DNA of 64,000 nt, taken from assembly GCA_963696875.1 (NCBI GenBank), contig CAVOLQ010000003.1, forward strand, positions 434,001-498,000. Direction: 5' to 3'. Positions 17,635-29,117 of the stretch are shown here, in pieces. A model generated the notes under the pieces. It saw nothing but the letters and a program-made list of their open reading frames with translations. It ran no database searches and had not been told where the DNA came from. Every line of letters starts with the position of its first letter. The stretch's first letter is position 1. Source of the DNA: Albibacterium sp963696875 (lineage in GTDB: Bacteria > Bacteroidota > Bacteroidia > Sphingobacteriales > Sphingobacteriaceae). The position numbers and the translations under genes are program-made.

Positions 17635-19313
17635 ATGAAACATTCCAAACAAAGTGTTTTTTTTCTGTTATTCATATTCCTAAGCTTTCAATCTATTGGT
17701 CAATCTCTCCCGGTTGGTACTCCCGTTCTAGAAGAATATTATCGTAGGCATCAACTGATGGGTGGCTTTGATCCAGCGGTTTCGTTTACCATTCGTCCTC
17801 TTAACACTTTCAAAAATACACCTGTTTTTTATCCTGACTCGGCTGAAATAGTAGGTTATTTTAGTAAAAAAGGAAGTTTATGGAACGCAGATGGCAAAGG
17901 TGATATGCGAATTCTTCCCGCGACTATGCAGGTGCAATTAAATTCCCACCATCCCTATGGATGGAATGATGGAGCTATGATACCAGCAAAGGGTTTTCAA
18001 ACTTTAATTAGTGCAGGGGTTTATGCAGAATATGGTCCTGTGAGCTTGCAGTTAATGCCTGAGTTGGTTTTTGCAACGAACATCGGATTTGAGACCTTTG
18101 ACAAAGATCATTATGATGTGATTGCTGCTCGATACTATGATTTTTATAATAATATAGACCTACCTGCACGTTTTGGAACCTCAGCTTATGGCAATCTATT
18201 TTGGGGACAGAGTAGCCTTCGATTGAATTTAAAAGGATTTTCTGCCGGGTTTTCCTCAGAAAATTTATGGTGGGGGCCAGGGAGGAGAAACTCATTATTA
18301 ATGAGTAATAATGCACCTGGATTTTTGCATGCTACAATTAATACATTAAAGCCTATTCAAAGTCCTATTGGCTCTTTTGAGGGTCAACTAATTGGAGGAA
18401 GGCTTTTGGGTTCAGGCCATGGAGTTCTTGAGCCAGAGCGTGAATATTTTGAAAATCCCTTATATGTTCCTAAACCTAAAGGGTCACGTTATATTTCCGG
18501 ATATGTCCTTACTTGGCAGCCCAAATGGCTGGATGGCCTTTTCTTAGGTTTAACTAAAAGTTCGCAAATGTATCGATCGGATATGCATAAATTTGGAGAT
18601 CTTTTACCGTTCCACTCTTCGTCAAAAGAGGTAACTGCTGATCGAGGTCTCAGTATACGAGATATACGCAATTCTTATTTTATGCGGTGGTTATGGGTAG
18701 AAGAACAGGCGGAATTTTATTTCGAATTTGGAAGAAACAACAACAATAGCGATTCTCGCGAACTATTATTAACTCCTGATCGTTCCCGTGCTTATATTTT
18801 AGGGCTTCGAAAGATATTTCCTTTTAACCAAAGTAAAGGGGAGAACTTTATTGTCAATGTGGAAGTGGCACAAATGCAAGAAACTTTTATTGAAGACGTT
18901 CGCAATACAAATCTTGGTATATCAATCATTATGTTCGTCAAGGGTATACAAATAGGGGGCAAGTATTAGGTGCAGGTATTGGCCCCGGGGGGAATATGCA
19001 GTCCTTGGACGTAAGTTGGTTCAATGGCTTAAAACGTCTTGGTTTTCAAATGGAACGCTATGTCCACAATAACGATTTTTACTATTATGCTTTTGAAGAT
19101 TCTCGAGATTATCGCAGGCATTGGACGGATTTGAGCTTCGCTGCCTTAGGAGAATGGAATTACCGCAACCTTCTTTTTAACGCAAAAATACAAGGGATTA
19201 AGTCCTTGAATTACCAGTGGTTTTTACTTCAGGAACCTGGAGAGCCGTATATGACAAATGGGAGGGATGCATTTAATCTTCAGGTACAAGCTGGCTTAAC
19301 TTATCGTTTTTAG
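17635..19313 (+). CDS. Capsule assembly Wzi-like outer-membrane protein, one frameshift
   Basis: Outer-membrane beta-barrel of the Wzi family, which in studied bacteria anchors capsule polysaccharide to the cell surface. It has a signal peptide (about 1-22, ending SIGQSLP) and the family core WWGPGRRNSLLMSNNAPGF. The frame is lost at 18909-18911, where one A appears to be missing from an A run. Restoring it gives KSWYINHYVRQGYTNRGQ joined to LGAGIGPGGNMQSLDVSW and the C-terminal strands, about 559 residues in all. It converges on the exopolysaccharide operon, with 31 bases between the stops, and fits functionally as its surface anchor. Confidence 0.87.
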
Positions 19314-19344
19314 TTTAAAACTAGATTATGAAAGATCAAAAAAG

Positions 19345-20418
19345 TCAATTTTTTTTAAATAACAACAGGTACAAACTGTAAATTAATCCTGCGAAAAACA
19401 TTCCTAAAAGGATACCCTTAGGGTATTTTAGTTTATTTTTCTTTAATGGCATTTCAGGCTCGTCCACAATTTGAAAGGTAGGAGTCTCTTGTATTAACAT
19501 GGATCTACTTACCTCTAGATTTTTTATTATCTCAGAATAAATTGTTTGTAATACCCGTTTATCTCTTTCTTGTACTTCATTGTTTACGCCAGCCTCGGTA
19601 TATGCGGGGTTTATATCCAAAAGGATTTTATTAGATGCTGATGAAGAAAAGGTTTTGTCATTTAATAACTTTTCAATACTGTCTGCTCTATGCTGCAAAC
19701 GATCCACGTTTGTACGCATTCTTTTTGTTTTCGTTTGGATATAAAAATCGCTAGCTTCATTCATTAATTTGGTTGAGAATAATGCACTTAAAGCCTCATC
19801 CCTCATCGTAGTACTTAGTGCAAAGAAGCTAAGTTTTTTATCAGGTTTGCTTACCGATATTTCTTTCTCGCCAATTCTTTTCATCATTACTTGCAGCAAA
19901 CTATCTTGAAAACGGGTATAGTTTGCTGTTTGGGGTGGAAACATCATGGTCTCACCTTTACTTTCTTTAAGTTTCGCCCATTTACGTTTTAGATCATATG
20001 CATCTGCGTATCGATCAGCTAATGTGTATTGAGTGCTATCAAACGGACTTGTTAAAGTTTGTTTGATCATTTTTTTACTTACCAGAAGTTCGAGCACGTT
20101 ATCTCCTGCTAATATTCCGGTACTTCCTCCTGTCAGTCCACCAATGTCAAAACCCAATTGACCTGCTAATGAAGACATTAATCCTCCACCACTACTTTTG
20201 GTATCTTCTACTACAAAGGATATACGGGAAGTATAGGTAGGAGGTAGATACCATGAAGCTAAAGCTCCTAAAAGTGCTCCTATCAGGCAAACTATGGCAA
20301 TACGAATCCGATGTTGCCATAAGAATTGAATGTCTTTTTTTCGGTTCTCGAATAAAGTTTTGAATGAAAAGTCTTCTTCTTCGGTACGTTCTATTTTATG
20401 GAGAGGTTCGGTTTGCAT
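19345..20418 (-). CDS. Polysaccharide chain-length determinant (Wzz-like), no kinase domain
   Basis: Inner-membrane polysaccharide co-polymerase controlling polymer length. The 357-residue protein has two terminal transmembrane helices (about 38-60, RIAIVCLIGALLGALASW; and about 330-350, GILLGMFFAGLIYSLYLLLF) flanking a large periplasmic domain with coiled-coil segments, and the Wzz-type EPEMPLKKNKLKYPKG before the last helix. No Walker A tyrosine kinase follows, so it is the kinase-less class. It is the last gene of the operon, 3 bases after the Wza-like exporter. Confidence 0.88.
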   Translation of the reverse strand: MQTEPLHKIERTEEEDFSFKTLFENRKKDIQFLWQHRIRIAIVCLIGALLGALASWYLPPTYTSRISFVVEDTKSSGGGLMSSLAGQLGFDIGGLTGGSTGILAGDNVLELLVSKKMIKQTLTSPFDSTQYTLADRYADAYDLKRKWAKLKESKGETMMFPPQTANYTRFQDSLLQVMMKRIGEKEISVSKPDKKLSFFALSTTMRDEALSALFSTKLMNEASDFYIQTKTKRMRTNVDRLQHRADSIEKLLNDKTFSSSASNKILLDINPAYTEAGVNNEVQERDKRVLQTIYSEIIKNLEVSRSMLIQETPTFQIVDEPEMPLKKNKLKYPKGILLGMFFAGLIYSLYLLLFKKN

Positions 20419-20421
20419 AAT

Positions 20422-22730
20422 TTATTTAACAAATAAAGCTACCATGGTAACTACTGCCGCCAGTGAAGAGGTGATCGCAGATATCTCGCCGAAACCCAAA
20501 CGTATTTTGGCAGGTCCTTTTTGAGGGACGATGATTTTACTACCAGGAGTAATTTCAGGGTAATTTCTGAAAAATAGAAACTTTTTTACAGGTTGATTCG
20601 TGCCATTTGCATATTGTACATAGGCTCCTTTTAAGCGTGCGTTTTCTTTTGTGCCCCCCGCACCGTCAACGTAATACATGAAACTACGGCTTCTATAGTT
20701 TAATAATTGTGGATTATTAACCGCCCCCGCAACTTCCACAAATGGCATATCCTGTGGTATGTAAATACTATCGCCAGGCATCAGTATCATTGCTTTTTTA
20801 TTTTGTTTAGACTTCATGTCAGTGAAATCGATATTTACTCGAATTCCTTTTCTGAAAATCTGCGCATTCTTTAAAGAACCCACCGGTGTGACGCCGCCGG
20901 CTCTTTGTATGTATTCAAGTCCAGTTTCATCTCTTCTTTGTTGTGCATAATCCCCAGGGAAGAGAACTTCTCCTCTAATTTTTACATTGCCTAAACTACG
21001 GTAATTGACCAAGCGTGGAACGTAAATATAATCTAGTGGCTGTATTAAGAAATCACTTGTTTGAGTGAACTGGTTGCTATCTAAATCCAAAGTGATGACG
21101 TCGACTAGCTGGTTCGAGACTTCATCAGATGTGTTTTTCAATATTCGAGAAACCTCTACTCGGTGACTTGCGGCATCATTGTTGAAGCCATGCGCCATAG
21201 CAATCACATCGCCCATTTTCATTCCCTCTCGATAAAGAAAAATACCTGGATTACGAACATGTCCTCCGATGGTTATTGCAGTTTTATCTTTTAAGTCTTG
21301 TTTAGAAAAGATCATTACTGAATCCTCTCGCATTAAGTAGATATCCTGTGCTGTTCCGGCCATTAGCTCTTGCAAATTAAATGACAGCATTTCTTTCTCT
21401 AAATCAGGAGAAGTGCGCTTGATGTATCCGTTTGTCAAAAAAGCATCTTCTCTTAATCCATCCGCTTTGGCTATTAATTCCTTTAAACTAAGACTCGATG
21501 TTAATTCGAATACACCCGGACGATATACAGCACCTTCGATCACTACTCGATTAGTATAGCGGTCCAAAATTGAACCAAAATATACGGAATCAGCGTTCTT
21601 TAAAACATATCGATCGAACAAATCGGAAGAGATATCCTTGACACTCCTTTCTTTATCATCAATTTTGGTTAATTTGGCTATCCCTTTATAAGCCTCATCA
21701 CTAAAACCACCGGCATAATTAATAAGATTGGCTAAGGTTTCATTAGCTTTTAACTCATAGAGGCCAGGCCTTTTAATTTCTCCATCTACGGAAACACGGT
21801 TGGTGTAGACGGGAATTCGGATGACATCCTGATCTTCCAATCGTACATTTGCGTCTAAATATCCCTTTTGGAGGAAGGAATAAAAATCAACTGTTTCAAT
21901 TACTTTATTTCCTCGGATTACTTCAATGTTTCGCAACGAGCCACTTGCGGTAGGTCCACCAGATAAATATAAAGCATTGAATAAAGAAGATAACGAAGAC
22001 AGGGTATAGGTGCCTGGCTGCACAACTTCGCCAATAATAGTTACTCTAATACTACGTACGGTTCCTAAGTCACATTTAATTTAGTTTGGCCGCTTGCCAA
22101 TGCAGGATATATCTGCTGCATTCTAGATTTAATTTGTGCAGTGGCTTGTTCAATGGTAAAACCATTGAGATAAATTAAGCCAACATAAGGAATACGCAAA
22201 TTGCCATCTGGAGTGATTTTGCTTTTTACACTGGACTCGTTCATTCCTGTCAGGATAACATTTACTTCATCATCAGGACCAAGAACATAATTTTTTGGTG
22301 TTGCAATACGGATGTCCGGTTCAAATTTCAAATTTGGATTGCTGAAAAAGTCCGACCCATAAACAAGGAACTTCTTTTTAATATGTTCGTTAGTAGGAGC
22401 GTAAGTCGTATCCCTTGAATATGAAATATCAGGTTTTTCGGAAGTGCTAGGAGGAAGGCTGGTGCTTTTTCCACTCATTTTTAATTCCGCAATTTTCTGT
22501 TTAAGCAGTTCGGCTTCTACTGGATCCATACCCCGTTGTTGGAGCAGCTGTATAGCCTGTTCTTCTGAAACACCGGATGATTCAAATCTTTTAGAAATTT
22601 CAAGGATTTGACTATCTGACAACTGAGAAACCTTTATTTTGCTCAGATCCTCGGTTGAAATATTCTGAGCGGATAAATTCAATGCATAAAAGCCAATAAA
22701 TAAGAAAGCGATAAGGAATTTTAAACGCAT
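20422..22730 (-). CDS. Polysaccharide export protein (Wza-like, multiple SLBB repeats), one frameshift
   Basis: Outer-membrane/periplasmic exporter for exopolysaccharide. The N-terminal part has a signal peptide (MRLKFLIAFLFIGFYALNLSAQ) and the Poly_export domain (YVLGPDDEVNVILTGMNESS). The frame then breaks at 22067-22068, where the minus strand has TT instead of TTT. Adding one T joins KLNVT to LGTVRSIRVTIIGEVVQPG and the long second part, which carries at least five SLBB modules (VSVDGEIKRPGLYEL, VVIEGAVYRPGVFEL, ITIGGHVRNPGIFL, VKIRGEVLFPGDY, VEVAGAVNNPQLL) and a C-terminal helix. Corrected length is about 769 residues, typical of the large Bacteroidota exporters. Confidence 0.88.
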
Positions 22731-22797
22731 AGGTTTTTGCTTGTTAAATTGTCTTAAATAGATACAAAGATATGTATTTTATGTACATTAATTTCAA

Positions 22798-24450
22798 TTA
22801 CAACCCTAGCCTCATTTTTATCTCAAATTGTTGTGGATAACTTGTATTTTGAGTGATAACGTTTTGATCTTCGTTCCAAGTGTATTGCGCATCTAAATAT
22901 AAATTATTTATCCATTCGTAAGAAACTCGAAAAAGTACTTGTGTATCCTTCCGCTCTAAATTCATTAGAAATACGGGTTGTGGTTCTGCATAATATTGAT
23001 CAGTTAATTCATCCAGGTTACCTTTTCTGATTTTCTGTAATTGGAGATGCGTTTTTAAACGTGGAATGGGAGTATAGGAAGCATACGCGATTATTCTATC
23101 GGCATTATCACCCATCCAATCTCCTAACAGATAATTTTGATTTGTATAAGTCTGTGCAGGAATTAAATTTTTGTATGCAAATGGGTTTATTCTAGTGTAT
23201 TCTGCGCCAAGTAATAAGTTTGGAATAACAACATCCGCAACAGAGGCACCTAAAGTATAGCCGAGTTGATTTCTGCTCTTTTGTTTGTCAAAAATGGTAG
23301 AAGTTCGTATTTCATCAATAAAAAGCGAAGTGTAGAGATGAGTATTTCGAAGATGGTTACGTGAGCTTGCTTGGAAAAAAAATTGGGCGTTAGCGCTGGC
23401 ATTGATTCTATTACGCCCCGAATATTGATCATAAATTTTAAAAAACATTAAAGGGAATAAATAGCCAACATCAAGTCCATCACTATAAACCATTGATTCT
23501 CCTAAGCTTAGACTCAGGCCTTTTAAGGGGAAGAAGTTTAAGCTGTGGGTTGCCATGAATTTGGAAACAAATCGTTCCCGGTCAGAGCCATAAATGTCAT
23601 TGCCTTTTGGATAGCTTTTAGCGGAATCGATAATTCCCGACTGCAACCAAAGGTGTGAGTAATTGAAGCTTAACCACTCTAAAGGTTTATAGTCGAGTCT
23701 TATAAAAGGATAGGCAGGGGCCTTATCAGATAAAACGATTCGCCCATTTTGTCCATAACCCCATAACAATTGATCCATACCTAAGGAAATCGAACCATTG
23801 TTCCAATTGTAAGTTACGTTCCCTCTAAAGTCGGTATAATTTAAGACCTTCTGGTTTATTGTATTGATTTTAACAATTCCAGGTTCTGGTGAGAAGCTTC
23901 GTAGGCTGTCAAAGCCATTTCCGTTTTCGGTAAAATCCTGATAATATGCTTGGAAACCAATGTTTTTTCCTATTTGACCCCAAAACTTCAAACCTGTTGC
24001 CGTAATAAAAGACGTTCCTAAATTATTATTTTTAATTCCAGCAACAAGGGCGGGATCACCCCGAAGTATAAAGTTATCTTTTTTTACCGTTAGCACCCGT
24101 AAACGATGCGCTTGATCCTTTTTTAGGAAATAGGTACTGTCTAGTAAGTTACTATCGAATTCGCTGTATTCTTGTTTGTAAAATGCTAATTCACTTCTCT
24201 CAATGGAATTCAAAAGTGAAATGGAATGTTGCAGCTCATTAAGCTTTTCTGAAATAGTTTTTCGACTTACAGGACGCATTACGTCATCAAACTCAATGAT
24301 ACCTTTTTGTGAAAGTTTCTCTAAATAACTATAAACTTCGCTTTTCGGATTCTCCCATACTATTTGGGCTTTTAATGGCAAACTTGAGGTTAAAAGGACG
24401 GCAAGAAATGAAATTAAAGTATGAAATAGAAAAGTAATTTTTTTATTCAT
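22798..24450 (-). CDS. Wzi/RemB-like outer-membrane beta-barrel protein of the polysaccharide locus
   Basis: 550-residue protein with a signal peptide (about 1-29, ending SLPLKAQ), a helical periplasmic head (about 30-105) and then a long series of alternating beta-strands typical of an outer-membrane barrel. MDQLLWGYGQNGRIVLSDKAP resembles the WWGP-containing core of Wzi/RemB proteins, though WWGP itself is absent. It lies 67 bases upstream of the Wza-like gene and downstream of the glycosyltransferases. It is probably involved in surface attachment or secretion of the polymer; the precise role is inferred from context. Confidence 0.65.
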   Translation of the reverse strand: MNKKITFLFHTLISFLAVLLTSSLPLKAQIVWENPKSEVYSYLEKLSQKGIIEFDDVMRPVSRKTISEKLNELQHSISLLNSIERSELAFYKQEYSEFDSNLLDSTYFLKKDQAHRLRVLTVKKDNFILRGDPALVAGIKNNNLGTSFITATGLKFWGQIGKNIGFQAYYQDFTENGNGFDSLRSFSPEPGIVKINTINQKVLNYTDFRGNVTYNWNNGSISLGMDQLLWGYGQNGRIVLSDKAPAYPFIRLDYKPLEWLSFNYSHLWLQSGIIDSAKSYPKGNDIYGSDRERFVSKFMATHSLNFFPLKGLSLSLGESMVYSDGLDVGYLFPLMFFKIYDQYSGRNRINASANAQFFFQASSRNHLRNTHLYTSLFIDEIRTSTIFDKQKSRNQLGYTLGASVADVVIPNLLLGAEYTRINPFAYKNLIPAQTYTNQNYLLGDWMGDNADRIIAYASYTPIPRLKTHLQLQKIRKGNLDELTDQYYAEPQPVFLMNLERKDTQVLFRVSYEWINNLYLDAQYTWNEDQNVITQNTSYPQQFEIKMRLGL

Positions 24451-24523
24451 CTTATATAGGTTACATCAACAGTTTAATTTAGTAGCATAATTTAAAAGGT
24501 AAAGAATAGAGTTTAAGATACCT

Positions 24524-25664
24524 CTATCTTTTTGTACTTAAAACAAGTTCTTTCATTGAAGATAAATAGGAGTCGGTTATATGGTCCCAGTTATATTTTT
24601 CGGTTAATCCCTGTCCAACTTTTTCCTGCATTAACTTTATTATATCACAATGCGATTCGAGGTATTCCATTCGTTCAGCAATTGATGCTTCGCTTTCATC
24701 AAAAAACAAGCCAAATTCGCCATTATTTAACATCTCTTGATTGAAGACAGTGTTTAAAGCAAGGATCGCACAGCGATTTGACATTGCTTTGAGCATGGCA
24801 GGATTTGTACCACCAAATTTATGACCATGTAAATAAACAAAAGCATTTTGATATAAAGCCATTAATTTGTCTTGATTTTTTACATAACCCAAGAAAATTA
24901 ATCGTTCATTTTGAAGTTTCTTCAAATTACTAGCGTATGTATCCGTATAAGGAACATCGCCTACCACAATTAACTTTTTAGTCGATTTTGATTTTAAAAA
25001 TCCTTTAATGATAAGTTCTGCATTATTATCTGGAATTAATCGACCCACTATGAGGTAATATTCCCCTCGCTTTAGGTTGAAGTTTTCAATCAACACGTTA
25101 TCGGTCTCTTTAAATTCAGGTGCGCCATAAGCTATGACCTTAGATTCCGTGTGAAATTCCTCTAGGTATACTTGTCGCATTGCTTCTGCGTCAGTAATGA
25201 TTAGATCATAAAAACTTGTAGCCAACCCTGCTGCCCACTTAAAATAAGCGGCACCCAAACCTTTCCATTTCGGACGCAGCCATTCCAAGCCGTCGACATT
25301 GATCATTGTTTTTTTACCAGTTAATTTCGGTATCCAGCCCATCGGACCGGCAGCAAGATTAACAATCAATAGAACATCAAAAGAGCTAAAGGTAGCATGC
25401 GTGATTGAAAGTAGGCAATGAATAATCTGATTCAGTGACTTACTTTGGATTGTTGGGATATAGTGGAGGGTGATGCCATTTATTTGTTTAGGTTTATCTT
25501 TAAAGAGGTTCCTCTGACAATAAACATGAACCTCTACGTCTTTTTTAATTAATCGTTCACTAAGCTCTTTAACAAAGGTTTCAAAACCTCCATCAGACAT
25601 AGGGATAACCTCGTGAACCAATTATTGCTATTTTCAAATTGTTTTTGTTTGTAAGTCCTTCCAT
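24524..25664 (-). CDS. GT4 glycosyltransferase (DUF1972-type), one frameshift near the N-terminus
   Basis: Retaining GT-B glycosyltransferase of exopolysaccharide assembly. From ATG 25664 the frame reads KIAIIGSRGYPYV, then hits a stop because of one extra base at 25595 (minus strand GTCTGATGG). Removing it gives YVYGGFETFVKELSERL, the DUF1972 N-terminal signature, and the rest is intact. It continues with donor-site motifs YYLIVGRLIPDNNAELIIKG and GHKFGGTNPAMLKAM. Corrected length is about 379. It acts on the cytoplasmic face of the membrane. Sugar specificity cannot be read. Confidence 0.85.
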
Positions 25665-25703
25665 TTCATAATCGTTCTCTTGATCCAATTTGGAGCGGTT
25701 ATT

Positions 25704-26950
25704 TTATAGACCAGGAATAAGCTTTTTCAATTCTTCAAAATGCTTTTGGGGGCTAAACAGGTCCTCTGCATGTGCTTTGGCATTATTCCCTAGTCGTGAA
25801 ATTTCCTTTTTATCATTGTAAAGTGTACTTATTCTTTCTGAAAGCTCTTCTACATTTCCAGCTGCGAAAAGAACGCCAGAATAATTATGAATGACGGTTT
25901 CTGGGATTGCACCTAAATTCGCTCCAATTACCGGCTTACCCATTAACATAGCTTCAACAATAGTAGAGCCCAATACTTCATACCTTCGGAAGGAACAATT
26001 AGAAATTCAGAGTGGTAAATCAATTGCCAGACTTCTTCTTTGCTTTTTTTGCCCATGAATTCCACATTAGTGAGATTGTGTTTCCGTTTGATAAGCTAAA
26101 GATCTTTTTCCGATTCGCCATCCCCAATTACTTTTAGATGAATGTTTGAAATATATTTCATAGCTTTCAGCAAAGTAGACACTCCTTTTATTTTTTCAAG
26201 TCGGCCAACAAATACAATGTATTTTTCGTTCGCCTCATATGAAAAAGACTTTTTCTGATACTATCATTGATACCGATATTTTCTAAATGATAACCGTGAT
26301 AGATCTCTAAGTTTTCCAGGAAAGAACTCATGCTTTTTGTATTTTTCATAAGAAAAAACTGAGGGACATACAAAGTGATCAACATAAGTATAATAATCTG
26401 AAAACCTATAAACGTAGTTTTCCAAAGCTGCTACGGAGCTAGCAAGATAGGATTGTTTCTTGCATTTATTTAGAGTGCAATGATAAAAACGACCGCCAAT
26501 ACATTTCTCGCAAATTTCATCATTGCTAATAAAAGTACTTTGTGGACATATTGCGGTATAATCGTGAAGCGTCCAGATTATTGGAATGTTTCTTTTTTTT
26601 AATACCTTTAAAATGCTTGGGGTTACGTAATGGTGGATTAGATTTAGATGGGCGAAATCAATCTTAACTGTATCTAATAAGCGTTCTAAATTCTTTTTGG
26701 CTTCAAGGGAGTAAATACTTTTAGTTAATACCTCAACTCCCTTTGTGATTTTTTTCTGTTGATTCAGTTTTTTATAATCTATGTTTTTTATAAAAAAGCT
26801 TGAATATTCACTTGGGATATTTCGCTCGTCTGCCATTGAAAATGGGATAACCTTATGGCCATTTTCTTGATAAATCTTACTTACATTTTCGATATAAGTC
26901 CAGTCGCCTCCACTCGGATACCAAGTCCAGTTTGCGATTAAAATGTTCAT
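25704..26950 (-). pseudogene. GT4 glycosyltransferase, broken by three indels and one stop codon
   Basis: The opening (NILIANWTWYPSGGDWTYIE) and the end (MGSTIVEAMLMGKPVIGANL) are clear GT-B glycosyltransferase pieces. Between them the frame changes three times: an extra A at 26312-26315, a missing A at 26250-26254, and a missing T near 25984. There is also an in-frame TAG at 26096-26098 in a context reading EKDL-stop-LIKRKHNL. Repaired, it would be about 415 residues with IVFVGRLEKIKGVSTLLKAM and EFLIVPSEWYEVLG. The stop codon is a substitution rather than an indel, so genuine loss of function is more plausible here than in the other broken genes. It is 1 base from the methyltransferase gene. 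Confidence 0.8.
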
Positions 26951-27886
26951 TTATACTGATCTTTTTACTGCGTAATACCTAATTACTCCACCTCTTTTGC
27001 AAGCTGAAGCCAATGTTTCCAATAGTACTGCGAATGGCAATACCAAGCCTATTTTTAGGTATAAAGCCAAGGATTTCTTTTGCTTTAAATCCCCAATTAA
27101 AAACCCCTTATATCCAAACCAAGAGAAGATAGTTTGAATCATTCCTACTATTCCTAGATGGAATGAAAAGTATTCTTCCTTAAGGACAGTACATCCACTT
27201 TGTTTAATAGCCAATGACAAACTTTGAGGGGTGAAATGTGTAATGTGTCTCGGTACATCCAAATGAAGCCATCGTTTTCCAGACCATTTAGATTGCCAGC
27301 TTTCCATATTTGGCACCTCAATTACTAATAAGCCTTCTTCATCTAAGTTATCTTTAACTAGATTCTCTAAGGTGCTTATAGGAAGCGTAATATGTTCTAA
27401 TACGTGAAATAAAGTTATAAGTGAAAACTTGTTTTCAAAGGCTTTGCCTTTCGAATAGTAATCTGTATTCACCTCTAAGCCAAAATGCGTTTTTGCATAA
27501 TTGGCTCTTGGTTTAGAACTTTCAATTCCCTTGCCCTCAAAGCCGAACTTTTTAGCAAATTGTAGAAATAATCCTTTTCCGCAACCAAAGTCTAATAAAG
27601 ATAAGCGGCGTAGTATGAGAAGCTTTTTTATTTCCTTTAGAACAACACTGTACTGATATTCTTGTATTTTATAAAAGATTGTTCTTTGGGTGTCCCTAAG
27701 GGTATAGTCTTTCTCATCATAATAAATTTCAATGTTTACAGGATGGTTAAAGTATGTAAAAATGCTACGGCAATTGCTGCATTTTCGAATTTCATAGATT
27801 TCGTTATTATCTTCTTTTATTTCAAACAGAACAGAATGCCTATCAACCTCAGTATTGGCACAAACAGGACAGGTAATATTAATCAT
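26951..27886 (-). CDS. Class I SAM-dependent methyltransferase of the polysaccharide locus
   Basis: 311-residue protein with an N-terminal zinc-ribbon-like segment (CPVCANTEVD, then CSNCRSIFTYF) and a Methyltransf_23-type SAM domain: LLDFGCGKGLFLQFAKKFGF, LITLFHVLEHITLP, LVIEVPNMESWQSKWSG. A hydrophobic stretch near the C-terminus (YLKIGLVLPFAVLLETLAS) may be membrane-associated. This architecture is common in sugar O-methyltransferases and capping enzymes of surface-polysaccharide clusters. The substrate is not known. Confidence 0.82.
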   Translation of the reverse strand: MINITCPVCANTEVDRHSVLFEIKEDNNEIYEIRKCSNCRSIFTYFNHPVNIEIYYDEKDYTLRDTQRTIFYKIQEYQYSVVLKEIKKLLILRRLSLLDFGCGKGLFLQFAKKFGFEGKGIESSKPRANYAKTHFGLEVNTDYYSKGKAFENKFSLITLFHVLEHITLPISTLENLVKDNLDEEGLLVIEVPNMESWQSKWSGKRWLHLDVPRHITHFTPQSLSLAIKQSGCTVLKEEYFSFHLGIVGMIQTIFSWFGYKGFLIGDLKQKKSLALYLKIGLVLPFAVLLETLASACKRGGVIRYYAVKRSV

Positions 27887-27950
27887 AAAAACGATCAGGA
27901 AAATACTCTTTTGAATGTTTACTAGGCGAAGGTAGCAAAAAAGGTTTGTT

Positions 27951-29117
27951 TTATCGATCCTTGTCTTTTTCTACAATTGAAATAAATTCTTTTAGTATTG
28001 TTTCCGCCGTGTTTTTCCACGTAAAACTTGTCAACCTAGCCCTTCCTTTTTCTATTAAATCAAGACGTATTTTTTCATCTCTCCATACCAGTTCTATCTT
28101 TTCAGCGATGTCCTTAGTATTTAGAGGGTCGAACGTAAGTACCGCATTCCCACCAACTTCCGGGAGACAGGTATTATCGGCTACCAAAACAGGCAAGCTA
28201 TATGACCAGGCTTCAAGAATAGGTATTCCAAAACCTTCATTTAACGACGGGAAAACATACATTAATGCACCGCCATATACCTTACTAAGTTCTTCATCTG
28301 ATAAGTAACCGGTAAGTATTATGTCATTTTCGAATTTACCTTCCTTTATTGCTTTCGAGATTTCCTCTGCGTCTGAACTATGCGTTTTTGTATCCATTTG
28401 CCCTGCTAAAACCAATTTTAAAAAAGAGGATTCCTTTTCTTTCATCATTTTAAATGCCCGAATAAGTGCAGGAATATTTTTTCTTTTATTCATAACACCA
28501 ACGTGAAGGATATATTCTCCACTAATAAAATCTAAGGTTGGCGATATTTTCACGCCCCGTTTATTATTCCTCGAACTTTCATGGACTTCTAAAGACTTTG
28601 GACCTTCATAAATTACTGTTAATTTATTAGGATTGATTTTAGTGTAATGATGGATTTGCTTTTTTGCGTAATGGGTAGGAGTAATCACTATTGGCGAGCT
28701 TCTGGCTGCAGGGACAGCGAGTTTTCGATATAACCAAAGCCAATGCTTATTGAAATGTTCCGGATTTTCAAAGAAGAACGCATCATGAAAAACAGGAACA
28801 GTTTTAAACCCCAATTTCATAATAGGGACATAGTTATCTGTGCAAAAAAGAATATCACAGCTTTTCAACCATGCTTTTAGCGGTAAAGTAACTTGTTTCC
28901 AAACCTGATAACGGATATGTTCAATAACTTTAAAAAACCTATACTCCCCTTTATAAATTGGTATACTTGTATCAAAAAAATAAAAGCAATAATTTTTGTC
29001 CTCGATAGATTTAAACTCTCGACATAGTTCATTTAAGTACGTTTGAGTCCCTGTACGAGCAATTTTTAAATCTCTTATGTCTATTCCAATTCTAATACTT
29101 TTCGGCATTCTTTGCAT
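27951..29117 (-). CDS. GT4 glycosyltransferase
   Basis: 388-residue GT-B enzyme of the polysaccharide pathway, acting at the cytoplasmic membrane. It starts KSIRIGIDIRDLKIARTGTQTYL, typical of mannosyltransferase-like GT4 proteins. The donor-binding C-terminal domain shows YILHVGVMNKRKNIPALIRA and the EX7E-type motif SLNEGFGIPILEAWSYSLPV. It overlaps the upstream polymerase gene by 26 bases, so the two are co-translated. Donor and acceptor cannot be assigned from sequence. Confidence 0.9.
   Translation of the reverse strand: MQRMPKSIRIGIDIRDLKIARTGTQTYLNELCREFKSIEDKNYCFYFFDTSIPIYKGEYRFFKVIEHIRYQVWKQVTLPLKAWLKSCDILFCTDNYVPIMKLGFKTVPVFHDAFFFENPEHFNKHWLWLYRKLAVPAARSSPIVITPTHYAKKQIHHYTKINPNKLTVIYEGPKSLEVHESSRNNKRGVKISPTLDFISGEYILHVGVMNKRKNIPALIRAFKMMKEKESSFLKLVLAGQMDTKTHSSDAEEISKAIKEGKFENDIILTGYLSDEELSKVYGGALMYVFPSLNEGFGIPILEAWSYSLPVLVADNTCLPEVGGNAVLTFDPLNTKDIAEKIELVWRDEKIRLDLIEKGRARLTSFTWKNTAETILKEFISIVEKDKDR

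Noticed and set aside
26090..26100. Stop-codon readthrough (recoded TAG) in the glycosyltransferase
   Set aside because: No pyrrolysine genes or readthrough context are seen, and the gene has three other lesions.
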